DNA of 64,000 bases from the NCBI GenBank assembly GCA_002840535.1, contig PHBH01000022.1:23057-87056 (forward strand), written 5' to 3'. The translations under genes were made by a program, and so were the position numbers. The DNA comes from Deltaproteobacteria bacterium HGW-Deltaproteobacteria-15 (GTDB lineage: Bacteria > Desulfobacterota > DSM-4660 > Desulfatiglandales > HGW-15). Positions 53,254 to 61,236 of the stretch are shown one piece after another. Position 1 is the stretch's first letter. The number at the start of each line of letters is the position of its first letter. The notes under the pieces are model-generated. The model was given only the letters and a program-made list of their open reading frames with translations. It was not told where the DNA came from and made no database searches.

Positions 53254-54222
53254 ATGAATTCCGAAGAGCCGAAGAATGCGCCGGCATCCTCCGGCAAGAC
53301 CAGCTATCGTTATATTCTTGTCGTGGCAGTGGCGGTTCTTGTCGCCTTCTTCATCGTAGTGATGTTCATCAATTCAGGGAAGCCTTCTTATCTGACGCTG
53401 GAGAATGTCGACAGCAAGGAGAAAGGAACCCATTTCATCCGGACGAACCAGGCCCTGCTCAAGCAAATGCAGAAGAACTGGCTGCCGAACGACTACTTCT
53501 GGCCCACGGCCCTGCTGGATAATGCGCCGAGTTTTCAAATCGGCGTGCTGGAAGTCGTAAGATACAATCTGCGTGTCCTCAGGGACAATCTGAGCAGGAC
53601 GCGCACAACGGACAGATTGGATCCCAATGCCGAGGCGGCATTCACCGCTCTCTCGAATGATCCATACAAGTGGTGGTTCCCTTCAGCTGAGAGCAAATGG
53701 AAAAAGGGCTCTCAGAGTCTCGACGCCTTCTACCAGAACCTCGTCGCGGGGAAGGTCAGGTTTTTTCCCAGGGCGGACAATCTGGTGGAACTGCTCAGCC
53801 AGTATGTTTCTCTGATGGGGGGAGTCAATACCCGCCTCATCAATGCGCCACGGGACATAGGGGAGGCGATTTCCCTCGAGGGAGACAAAATGGGAGAATC
53901 AGGACCCGGAACTGTGGCCGTCGAAATCCCCTGGATCCGAATCGACGACAACTTCTATTATGCCCAGGGGGTGGCTTATGCTCTGTATGAATCGTTCAGG
54001 GCGATTGAATCGGACTTTGACCAGGTGCTCCGAGACAAGAACTCCGTTCCTCTCGTCAGAAAGATTCTGGAACTTTTGAGGCGTTGCCAGTTTGAACCGC
54101 TTCTCATATTCAACGGCGACCCGGACAGCATCTTTGCCAATCACTCCCTTAATTTGTCGGGAGTGTTCAACGATGCCAGACAAAAGATGAATTCTCTCAT
54201 CATCGCGCTGATGCAAGGTTGA
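53254..54222 (+). CDS. DUF2333 family membrane-anchored protein
   Basis: 322 residues; AAGGAG precedes the ATG. A short cytoplasmic start, one membrane helix (about 20-42, 'ILVVAVAVLVAFFIVVMFIN'), and a large periplasmic part that matches DUF2333: 'NWLPNDYFWPTALLDNAPSF', 'VLRDNLSRTRTTDRLDPNAE' and 'LSNDPYKWWFPSAESKWKKG'. The family is common in Gamma- and Deltaproteobacteria and has no known role. The promoter region carries a possible operator. It is followed by repeats and hypA. Confidence 0.9.
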   Translation: MNSEEPKNAPASSGKTSYRYILVVAVAVLVAFFIVVMFINSGKPSYLTLENVDSKEKGTHFIRTNQALLKQMQKNWLPNDYFWPTALLDNAPSFQIGVLEVVRYNLRVLRDNLSRTRTTDRLDPNAEAAFTALSNDPYKWWFPSAESKWKKGSQSLDAFYQNLVAGKVRFFPRADNLVELLSQYVSLMGGVNTRLINAPRDIGEAISLEGDKMGESGPGTVAVEIPWIRIDDNFYYAQGVAYALYESFRAIESDFDQVLRDKNSVPLVRKILELLRRCQFEPLLIFNGDPDSIFANHSLNLSGVFNDARQKMNSLIIALMQG

Positions 54223-54236
54223 GACCTGAAAAGGAG

Positions 54237-54400
54237 CGGATGCAGGATACAGGATTCACGATTCAGGACAAAGACGGATAAGATCCAGGCAAGGTGTCCC
54301 AAGAGCTATCATCCTGCGCCTTGCATCATTTTTTTCTTCACTTCATCCTGCATCCTGCAGCTTGGATCCTGCATCATGCATCTGGGAAGGAGATCCGCAG
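54237..54400. repeat. Repeats of the 'atgcaggatacaggattc' family
   Basis: 'tgcaggatacaggattcacg' (54240) and the reverse-oriented 'catcctgcatcctgcagctt' (about 54343) form an imperfect inverted pair, of the family also found at 38384-38692. It precedes hypA; the HypA frame is open through part of it, which is not translated. Confidence 0.6.
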
Positions 54401-54436
54401 AAAGGCTCCCTTCTTGGAGCCTGGCTGCAAGAATCC

Positions 54437-54781
54437 ATGCACGAAATGTCGATTGCCCAGAGCCTTGTCGACATCATCAGGGAAGAGATGGTTCGACACA
54501 ATGCGCACACCTTGAGGGTCGTGCGTCTCCATGTAGGGGAGATGTCGGCAATCGTTCCGGACTCACTCTCGTTCTGTTTCGAGGTAATCACGGCGGGAAC
54601 CGAAATGGAAGGCGCCAGACTCAACATTGAGGTCATCCCCGTGGAAGGGATATGCCGTGCGTGCGGGGAAAGATTCAAGATTGAGAACTATATGTTTCTC
54701 TGTCCTGCATGCGGAGGTACGAGCGTGGAAACGGTAACCGGCCAGGAACTGTCTATCGTTGAGATCGAAGTGGATGAGTGA
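54437..54781 (+). CDS. hypA: Hydrogenase nickel incorporation protein HypA
   Basis: 114 residues. ATG 54437 is fixed by the family's obligatory 'MHEMSIAQSL' start, where His2 binds nickel. The zinc ribbon CxxC pairs are in 'ICRACGERFKIENYMFLCPA' and continue 'CGG'. It delivers nickel to [NiFe]-hydrogenases with HypB. No hydrogenase lies in the window. hypB follows 53 bases on. Confidence 0.95.
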   Translation: MHEMSIAQSLVDIIREEMVRHNAHTLRVVRLHVGEMSAIVPDSLSFCFEVITAGTEMEGARLNIEVIPVEGICRACGERFKIENYMFLCPACGGTSVETVTGQELSIVEIEVDE

Positions 54782-54834
54782 GCAGGAAGTAGCTGCATCC
54801 TGGAACCCATACATCATTACTTAAGAGGTTATCT

Positions 54835-55494
54835 ATGAAGATCACCGTCGTCAGAGCCATCCTGGAGGCAAATGAACGAATCGCCGACCTGAACCGGCAA
54901 TTGTTCGATCAGAGCAAGCTCTATGTCATCAACCTCATGAGCTCTCCTGGAGCTGGAAAAACCACCCTTCTTGAGAAAACCATCGATGGTGTGAAAAAGG
55001 ATCTGCGAGTGGGGGTGATTGAAGGCGACATCCAGTCTTCCCAGGATGCGGAGAGGATCGCGAGAAAGGGAGTGCCGGTTGTCCAGATCAACACGGGAGG
55101 GGCATGCCATCTTGACGGGAATATGATCCGGGAGACGTTCCACGAGTTCAACTTTGATGAACTGGATCTCCTCGTGGTGGAAAATGTGGGGAATCTCGTC
55201 TGCCCGGCTGAATTCAGAGTGGGCGAAGACATGAAGGTGATGATCCTGAGCGTTGCGGAGGGGGATGACAAACCGCAGAAGTATCCCCTCATGTTCAGGG
55301 AATCGAAGGCGCTCCTGATCAACAAGATAGACCTCCTTCCTTACGTGGATTGTAGCCTTGAAAAGATCAGAGAGGATTCCCTCCGGATCAACCCTGATTT
55401 GAGGATTTTCGAAGTTTCCTGCAAGACCGGAGAAGGCCTGGAAGAATGGTTCGGGTGGTTGAAGGAACGTGTGAAAGAGGGCAGGCTGGGGTGA
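54835..55494 (+). CDS. hypB: Hydrogenase nickel incorporation GTPase HypB
   Basis: 219 residues. 'INLMSSPGAGKTTLLEKTID' is the P-loop; 'VIEGDIQSSQDAERI' and 'QINTGGACHLDGNMI' carry the metal-site Cys and His; 'LLINKIDLLPYVDCSL' gives the NKxD motif. There is no histidine-rich stretch at the N-terminus, so it lacks the nickel-storage function of some HypB proteins. It is the GTPase for nickel insertion. The kinase-like gene starts six bases later. Confidence 0.96.
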   Translation: MKITVVRAILEANERIADLNRQLFDQSKLYVINLMSSPGAGKTTLLEKTIDGVKKDLRVGVIEGDIQSSQDAERIARKGVPVVQINTGGACHLDGNMIRETFHEFNFDELDLLVVENVGNLVCPAEFRVGEDMKVMILSVAEGDDKPQKYPLMFRESKALLINKIDLLPYVDCSLEKIREDSLRINPDLRIFEVSCKTGEGLEEWFGWLKERVKEGRLG

Positions 55495-55500
55495 ACGGCC

Positions 55501-56181
55501 GTGTTCGAACGCTTGAAACTTTCCGATTTCCCGGCGCGGTCCGGGGAGGTGCTCAGGCGGGCAACTGCGACCAGGCCCGTGATCTGGACTCTTGAAGAGG
55601 ACGGGGTTGAGGCGGTCGTCAAAGATTTCAGCAGGAATGGAACCCTTTTCCGCCACACGATAGGCCGCTTCCTGGTGTGGCGGGAAGAAAAAGCCTACAG
55701 GAGGCTTAGAGGGGTAAAAGGGGTTCCCGTCCTGTATCGCGTTCTCGACGGGATGGCATTGGTCATGGAACGGGTTCCCGGCGAGAGCCTGGAAGATCTC
55801 GAGAAGAAAAGGAAACTCCCGAAGTCCTTCTTCGATGCCCTGGAGGCGATTGTTGCTGATGCCCATGCCAGGGGAGTGGCCCATTGCGATCTGAAGAGGG
55901 CTCCCAATCTTCTTCTTGGCCGCGACGGGAAACCGTATATCGTCGACTGGTCTGCAGCGGTCTGCAGAACTGAACTATCCCTGTTCCCCTTCAATCTCAT
56001 CTACCGCAGGCTCCTTCTGGATGACCTTCATGCAATCACGAAGATGCAGCTCAGGCACTGCCCGGAAGAAGTCAGCAAAGAGCGGCTGGATGGATACCGC
56101 CGCAGAAGTGCGGCGGAAAAGCTCGTTCGTCGAGTTAGGGACAGGATGCGGGAGATTCTCAAGAGAGTGGCAATGCTTTAG
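55501..56181 (+). CDS. Small Rio/LPS-kinase-like protein
   Basis: 226 residues, starting at a GTG six bases after hypB. The C-lobe has a kinase catalytic loop 'GVAHCDLKRAPNLLL' (HxDLxxxN) and 'KPYIVDWSAAV' in place of the metal-binding DFG. The N-lobe has a lysine in 'GVEAVVKDFSRNG' and a glutamate in 'EEKAYRRLRG'. This fits the family of Kdo/WaaP-like lipopolysaccharide kinases or RIO-type protein kinases in Desulfobacterota. The substrate is unknown. Close spacing to hypB may be incidental. Confidence 0.8.
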   Translation: MFERLKLSDFPARSGEVLRRATATRPVIWTLEEDGVEAVVKDFSRNGTLFRHTIGRFLVWREEKAYRRLRGVKGVPVLYRVLDGMALVMERVPGESLEDLEKKRKLPKSFFDALEAIVADAHARGVAHCDLKRAPNLLLGRDGKPYIVDWSAAVCRTELSLFPFNLIYRRLLLDDLHAITKMQLRHCPEEVSKERLDGYRRRSAAEKLVRRVRDRMREILKRVAML

Positions 56182-56286
56182 CCCTCTGAAACTGCGAAGC
56201 GAAACCGTTTGCCCTGGCCAACCCCGCTTCATTCTAAAACGTCACTTGTAAAGGGCGTGAGTCCGTTCGTCATCAAAGAATCAACC

Positions 56287-56314
56287 TTGTGAATTGCCGC
56301 GGTTCTTGTAGAAT
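56287..56314 (+). promoter_or_regulatory. Probable promoter of the htrA gene
   Basis: TTGTGA (56287-56292), 16 bases, TAGAAT (56309-56314). The -10 box is good. Confidence 0.45.
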
Positions 56315-56385
56315 AACGGACCATGGCGCACTCTTATCCGGATTGTGATCCAAACTCAAAGCACCATCGCAACAGGAGTCATGCT

Positions 56386-57804
56386 ATGGAACCGTATCGA
56401 ACTGCTATCAGGATGATATTGCTGATCGGCTTGGTTTTGCTTTTCCTCTTGTCCCCAAAGCCCACCCTCTCGGCCTCCGGTTCCGAGGGTCTGGTCCCCG
56501 AGTCCTTCGTCGGTCTTGCAAAAAAGGCCAGCCCTTCTGTGGTAAATATCAGCACGGTCAAGATCGTCAAGGGCAGGGGCCAGATACCAACGCCCTTTGG
56601 CCCTAATGACCCTTTCAGGGATTTCTTCGATCGTTTTTTCAAGAATCAGATGCCCAGGGATTTCAAACAGCAGAGCCTTGGGAGCGGCTTTTTCATTGAC
56701 AAGGAAGGATTCATCCTGACGAACAACCATGTGGTGGAAAAGTCGGATGAGATCAGGGTCAGGCTTTCTGACGAAAGGGAGTTCGCCGCAAAAATCATCG
56801 GCCGCGATCCCAAAACAGATCTGGCCCTCATCAAGATCGAAACGGATCAGTCCCTGGTCCCGTTGCCATTGGGGAATTCGGACGGTCTTGAAGTGGGGGA
56901 GTGGGTGGTCGCAATTGGAAATCCTTTTGGCTTGGGCAATACGGTCACGGCGGGTATAGTCAGTGCCAAATACCGCCAGATAGGTGCGGGCGCGTATGAC
57001 AACTTCATTCAAACCGATGCCTCCATCAATCCGGGCAACAGCGGAGGGCCCCTGCTGAACAGGGCCGGAGAGGTGATCGGAATCAACTCGGCAATCTATT
57101 CCCAAAGCGGCGGCAGCATAGGAATCGGATTCGCGATTCCCGTGAACATGGCCAGGGATCTGCTTCCACAACTCAAGAAAGGCAGGGTGACGAGGGGTTG
57201 GCTCGGAGTAGTCGTTCAGAAGATCACACCTGAGTTGAGGGATAAACTCAAGCTCAAAGAGGAAAGAGGCGCTCTTGTTGCCGACGTGACAGCATCCGGT
57301 CCTGCGGAGAAGGGGGGAATCAAGCGTGGCGATGTTATCGTTTCCTTTGATGGAAAGGAGATCAAGGATACGGGCGACCTCCCCTATGCCGTTGCCTCGA
57401 CGCCGGTAGGAAAAACCGTGAATGTGGAAGTCATACGCAAAGGACAGAAAAAATCCGTTCAGGTCGAAATAGGTGAGCTTAAAGAGCAGCAGGGAGAGCA
57501 GGAACATCCTCAGGTGAGGCCCAGCCTGGGTATGACCGTGGAGGAGATTACCCCTGAGGCGGCCAAGGTTTTTGGGCTCTCCGAGTCCTCCGGCCTGGTA
57601 GTGGTTGAGGTCGAGGAAGGATCCCCTGCATCGGCCGCGGGCATCAACCCGGGCGACATCATTCTGGAAATGGATCAGGAGCCGGTGAAAGACATTGACT
57701 CTTTCGAGAAGAAGATTGCGGGGTACAAGAAGGGAGATACCGTGCTCCTTCTGATCAAGAGGCGAGCCGCCACCCTCTATGCGACTTTGAGGGTATCGGA
57801 GTAA
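56386..57804 (+). CDS. Periplasmic serine protease, DegP/HtrA type
   Basis: 472 residues from ATG 56386, after AGGAG. A signal peptide ends near 'PTLSASGSEG'. The protease domain has the triad His in 'ILTNNHVVEKSDEI', Asp in 'DPKTDLALIKIE' and Ser in 'NPGNSGGPLLNRAGEV'. Two PDZ domains follow (about 255-355 and 370-470), with 'GWLGVVVQKITPE' and 'GDIILEMDQEPVKDIDSFEK'. It degrades or refolds damaged periplasmic proteins. The layout is that of Do-like proteases; the two-PDZ form is DegP/DegQ-like. Confidence 0.95.
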   Translation: MEPYRTAIRMILLIGLVLLFLLSPKPTLSASGSEGLVPESFVGLAKKASPSVVNISTVKIVKGRGQIPTPFGPNDPFRDFFDRFFKNQMPRDFKQQSLGSGFFIDKEGFILTNNHVVEKSDEIRVRLSDEREFAAKIIGRDPKTDLALIKIETDQSLVPLPLGNSDGLEVGEWVVAIGNPFGLGNTVTAGIVSAKYRQIGAGAYDNFIQTDASINPGNSGGPLLNRAGEVIGINSAIYSQSGGSIGIGFAIPVNMARDLLPQLKKGRVTRGWLGVVVQKITPELRDKLKLKEERGALVADVTASGPAEKGGIKRGDVIVSFDGKEIKDTGDLPYAVASTPVGKTVNVEVIRKGQKKSVQVEIGELKEQQGEQEHPQVRPSLGMTVEEITPEAAKVFGLSESSGLVVVEVEEGSPASAAGINPGDIILEMDQEPVKDIDSFEKKIAGYKKGDTVLLLIKRRAATLYATLRVSE

Positions 57805-57983
57805 ACAGGCGGGGGCATGAGTTCTTGACAAGCGCAAACGTTCGCCGGTCTATCCTGCCGACAGATATCCTCCCTGAATTCTGCAGCCGGCAAGCTTGAC
57901 ATTTTCATATGTCGCGGGTAGGGAAGATCAAGCAACATTCTACCCCTGACTTTATTCGGTTAGTTGGAAGGGAGGGCAATCGC

Positions 57984-59648
57984 ATGGTGAAGTCTCTGGA
58001 AGGGTTTACACCGTACGCAAAGGACGATGCGGAGAAGTATAACGCTTTACGTTGGTGGCCGGGGCTCACATTTGGGGATATCCTCGACAGGGCCGCCGAC
58101 ATTCAGCCCGATAAGGAGGCTTTCATAGACCGCAACTCCCGGCTCACCTATGCAGAGGCCCGGGAAAAGACGAACAGGCTGGCCATAGGGCTGATGGATC
58201 TGGGCATCCAGCCACTGGAGCGCGTTCTGATTCAGATTCCAAATTGGAACGAGTTCGTTTTCGGGTATTTTGCCCTTCAAAAGATCGGCGCCATCCCCGT
58301 GTTGTTGATCGACCGGTACCGGCAGTTCGAGATTGACCACTTGATCGGCCTTTCAGGCGCAACTTCCTGGATTGTCGCAGCCAGATACGGCAAGACGGAT
58401 TACTTCCCCATCATTCGCGACGTCCTGAAAGACCACCCCGAGGTCAAACATGTTATCACCGTAAGAGGAGAGGGAGATCAGCGCCCTTTTGAAAGCCTCG
58501 AAGGGTTGATCGCAAGATCCGAGCCCACCCGGGAGAATCTGGACCGGCTCGCGGCAAGACGACCCGATCCGCACCAGGTAGCCCACATGGGACCGACGGG
58601 GGGGACAACCGGCGAGCCCAAGATCGTCCCCCGCACCCATAACAGCCTCATCACCGGCATCGATTACTGCTCCAAGTCCTGGGAACAAAACAACCAGGAC
58701 ATCAACCTGCTCGCAGGACCGGTAGGCCATGACTTGACCTTCAGCAAGGGTTTCATGGGGAGCATCCTCACACTGGGAACTGTCGTGTTTCTGGATTCGA
58801 CAAACGATAAGGACATCTGCGATACGATTGAAAGGGAGAAGGTGACATCCATTGTATGGGTCCCCACTCTGGCGCAGAAGATGCTCCAGTACAGCGATCT
58901 CCACAAGCATGATTTGAGTTCTCTCAGGAAGATGCACAGCGCAGGGGGTGCGAGCCACCCCGGACTCGTCAAGGACGTCACGGAAAAACTGAAGATGAAA
59001 TTCTACAACGGCTATGGAGCAACTGAAGGAATGACGACCATCACACGAACCACGGACGATTTGGAAACCATCTGTTCAACCGTGGGAAGGCCCACGTGCC
59101 CCTTTGACACCTACAAGGTTGTAGACGTCAATGGGAACGAACTTCCTCCCGGCAAGCCGGGGGAATTGGTCCTCAAAGGCCCCGGGGTTTTTACAGGCTA
59201 CTATAACAACCCGGAAGAGAACAAAGGGGCATTCACAGAGGACGGGTTTTTCAGAACAGGCGACGTGGCGAAGATCAGTGAAAAGGGCTACATCACTCTC
59301 ACCGGCCGCATCAAGGAAATGATCAACCGGGGTGGCGAGAGCATCAGTTCCACCGCAATCGAGGGGCTCATCAGCCGCCATCCGGATGTCGCGGCAGTGG
59401 CGGTGATTCCGATGCCCGATCCGTTCATGGGCGAGCGCGTTTGCGCCTATATTCAGCCGAAGCCGGGAGTTCGGATGACCTTTGATGACGTGATCGGCTT
59501 CCTGAAAGGTCAAAAGGCCTCCGTACTCCAACTGCCGGAGCGGATCGAGTTCATCGACGCCATGCCCTATACAGGCACTCAGAAACTGGACAAGAGGGCA
59601 CTGCGAAAAGACATCGAGGAGAAGCTGCGGGCTGCGGGAAAGATTTAG
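57984..59648 (+). CDS. AMP-dependent acid ligase, aryl-acid type (EntE/benzoate-CoA ligase-like)
   Basis: 554 residues from ATG 57984, after GGGAGGGC; the frame to 57909 lacks a site. The adenylate-forming fold has the P-loop 'GPTGGTTGEPKIVPRTH', 'NGYGATEGM' and 'GDVAKISEKGYITLTGR'. The C-terminal catalytic lysine lies in 'YTGTQKLDKRALRK'. It most resembles 2,3-dihydroxybenzoate-AMP ligase and other aryl-acid ligases. Near bam genes, a likely role is activating an aromatic or alicyclic acid to its CoA ester; there are no siderophore genes here. The exact substrate cannot be told. Confidence 0.88.
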   Translation: MVKSLEGFTPYAKDDAEKYNALRWWPGLTFGDILDRAADIQPDKEAFIDRNSRLTYAEAREKTNRLAIGLMDLGIQPLERVLIQIPNWNEFVFGYFALQKIGAIPVLLIDRYRQFEIDHLIGLSGATSWIVAARYGKTDYFPIIRDVLKDHPEVKHVITVRGEGDQRPFESLEGLIARSEPTRENLDRLAARRPDPHQVAHMGPTGGTTGEPKIVPRTHNSLITGIDYCSKSWEQNNQDINLLAGPVGHDLTFSKGFMGSILTLGTVVFLDSTNDKDICDTIEREKVTSIVWVPTLAQKMLQYSDLHKHDLSSLRKMHSAGGASHPGLVKDVTEKLKMKFYNGYGATEGMTTITRTTDDLETICSTVGRPTCPFDTYKVVDVNGNELPPGKPGELVLKGPGVFTGYYNNPEENKGAFTEDGFFRTGDVAKISEKGYITLTGRIKEMINRGGESISSTAIEGLISRHPDVAAVAVIPMPDPFMGERVCAYIQPKPGVRMTFDDVIGFLKGQKASVLQLPERIEFIDAMPYTGTQKLDKRALRKDIEEKLRAAGKI

Positions 59649-59685
59649 GTAGCGTAAGAGGTTTCATCTGAGGGCCTTCCCGTAC

Positions 59686-59818
59686 ACTGAACACTGAACT
59701 CTGAACCCTATGCCCAGAGATAGCTTGAATTCAAGCGTTGAACCCCCTTCGAGGGGATCACCTGAGGCCGCGTGCCTGTCCCGCAGAGCGGGGCTCTGCG
59801 GGTGGAGACTCACTGGGA
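59686..59818. repeat. Repeat-derived intergenic DNA
   Basis: 'cactgaacactgaactctga' (59687) belongs to the 'gttcagagttca' family also seen at 18870-18900. A GC-rich hairpin 'ccgcagagcggggctctgcgg' (about 59780) follows. No gene is seen. Confidence 0.45.
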
Positions 59819-60529
59819 TCACGTCTTCAGGACTTCCTCTTCTTCAAAACGGCGAAGGTTCTTTCCTGCTGACTGTTCGAGTGCCTGGATCCATTGGCCG
59901 ACCCTTTCCTTCCCATAGGCTTTCTCCCAGCCCTTTAGAATGGCAGCCACCGGGACGTCTGCATAGGTCCCCAGGTATTCGACGTACTCCATGAACTTCT
60001 TGTTCTCCAGGTTATAGGGTTGAAACATGGAGTTCTCGCGGCCGTTGAATTCAAGGGGGACAACCTTATGCATGAGGCAGAGTTCCTTGTTGAAGGCCGG
60101 TGTGGCCATCACCCATTTCCCCTCCAGGAGGAACTCCGTGTAGCCGTGGTACACAAAGAGATCGGAGCCCATCATCTCCAGGAGCTGCCTGGTGACAAGA
60201 TGATTGCGGACGGTGGCAAATCCGATACGTGTTGGAATTCCGCACGCGCGTCCCAGGGCGCAAAGGAGCGAGGCCTTGCACACACAATATCCCCTTTTGT
60301 TGCGGAGCACGTTGCTCGCCCGGTAATGTTCCGGCAGATAAAAAGGACAGTAAGGATCGTACCAGATCCCGTCACGGACGGCATAGTAGAGCTTTACCGC
60401 CTTCTCAACCGGGTCCTCGGCCCCCTGAACGCTCTCTTCGGCAAAACCGGCGATCTCTTCATGATCGCTGTCGATGATGGATGTGGGAAGGCGGTATTCT
60501 TTGTCTTCTTCAACCATTTTGGTGAGCAT
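59819..60529 (-). CDS. Transglutaminase-like (cysteine protease fold) protein
   Basis: About 236 residues from ATG 60529 (GGGGG upstream); ATG 60580 is possible. The fold is marked by 'KRGYCVCKASLLCALGRACG' (catalytic Cys in 'GYCVCKA') and 'PTRIGFATVRNHL'; the histidine is in 'VYHGYTEFLLEGKWVMATPA'. The third residue, normally Asp as in 'DPT', reads Ala/Thr in 'VMATPAFN', so activity is uncertain. It has no signal peptide and is divergent from the bam genes. Relatives are annotated 'transglutaminase-like domain protein' with no assigned substrate. Confidence 0.82.
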   Translation of the reverse strand: MLTKMVEEDKEYRLPTSIIDSDHEEIAGFAEESVQGAEDPVEKAVKLYYAVRDGIWYDPYCPFYLPEHYRASNVLRNKRGYCVCKASLLCALGRACGIPTRIGFATVRNHLVTRQLLEMMGSDLFVYHGYTEFLLEGKWVMATPAFNKELCLMHKVVPLEFNGRENSMFQPYNLENKKFMEYVEYLGTYADVPVAAILKGWEKAYGKERVGQWIQALEQSAGKNLRRFEEEEVLKT

Positions 60530-60618
60530 GTTCAAACCCCCGCAAACTCTATAACAAAGAGCGTGGGCCGCGTCAAACATACGCTTCCGGTCTCCCCCGA
60601 CAGATTCGCTTTTTTCGC

Positions 60619-60646
60619 TTGACAACCAATTCCCACGGAGTAGAGT
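60619..60646 (+). promoter_or_regulatory. Probable promoter toward the bam genes
   Basis: TTGACA (60619-60624), 16 bases, TAGAGT (60641-60646). It points to the DUF2080-like gene and bamB. A weak-to-moderate -10. Confidence 0.5.
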
Positions 60647-60651
60647 CATAT

Positions 60652-60661
60652 TGTAGCTACA
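60652..60661. promoter_or_regulatory. Palindrome TGTAGCTACA at the predicted transcription start
   Basis: A perfect 10-base palindrome begins six bases after the -10 box, so the transcription start falls within it. The position is that of a repressor operator. The binding protein is unknown. Confidence 0.4.
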
Positions 60662-60840
60662 GCTAAAATGTAATCACAATACAGGGCAGCCGAACCAGTC
60701 GGTATCACAAGTCCGAGAGCCGAGACTCACTTTAAACCCTTTTCCTTCATCCTGTTTCTCCGCCCGGGAGGCTGACGACAAGCATCAGTCACTTCCGGAT
60801 ACAGGATGCAAAGGTGTCGGTGCCGGGAAAGGAAGCTTCA

Positions 60841-61032
60841 GTGGCCGAGCAAAAGAAGATCAAAAAGAGTGTCTATCCCGCCCCTGCGATGCCCCACGAA
60901 GGTAAGGTGAAGTTCGAGGTTTTCGGGGAAGAGATGATCGAAAAGAAGGTGAAGTTGAGCGGCAACAGTGGAAGGGTCTATCTCCCGCCGGACTGGGTAA
61001 ACCACCACGTGAAGATCATCAGGGTCGACTGA
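60841..61032 (+). CDS. Small DUF2080-like protein
   Basis: 63 residues from the GTG at 60841 (AAAGGA upstream); GTG 60814 adds nine. The C-terminal half 'GEEMIEKKVKLSGNSGRVYL' continuing 'PPDWVNHHVKIIRVD' matches DUF2080, a short beta-rich family of AbrB-like appearance ('GNSGRVYLPPDW'), known from archaea and anaerobes, and sometimes linked with transposons. It could bind DNA. It lies between the predicted promoter and bamB, and is probably cotranscribed with bamB. Confidence 0.7.
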   Translation: MAEQKKIKKSVYPAPAMPHEGKVKFEVFGEEMIEKKVKLSGNSGRVYLPPDWVNHHVKIIRVD

Positions 61033-61236
61033 TTTCGCTGCAAGTCGACAATCGTCGGCCGGATTTTGTTCTTGAGGCGTAGTTATTTTGAAGAAGAGAT
61101 TGGATTGTCGGCTGGCTGGATGTTGTCCAACCGGTGCGGAAACGCGCCCGGCACAATGAGTGGAGCACCGCGTTTTTCGGGGTCTGGAACCAGCGCGGAC
61201 GATTATATCGCAAGTCGAGTGTAAGGGGTAAATACG
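61033..61236. other. Leader between the DUF2080-like gene and bamB
   Basis: 204 bases without a gene. I saw no sigma54 promoter meeting GG-N10-GC, and no terminator. Confidence 0.35.

Larger units (their letters stand above)
60530..60840. other. Divergent region between the transglutaminase-like gene and the bam genes
   Basis: About 310 bases. It contains a promoter and palindrome (next two entries), a run 'gatacaggatgcaaaggtgt' from the repeat family at 38384, and no supported gene. Confidence 0.4.

Noticed and set aside
56356..57837. 493-codon minus-strand frame opposite htrA
   Set aside because: The plus-strand gene has a full protease triad and two PDZ domains; the other frame has nothing recognisable.
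61033..61236. Possible sigma54 promoter ('tggctggatgttgt') before bamB
   Set aside because: The -12 GC is missing at the right distance from the -24 GG.
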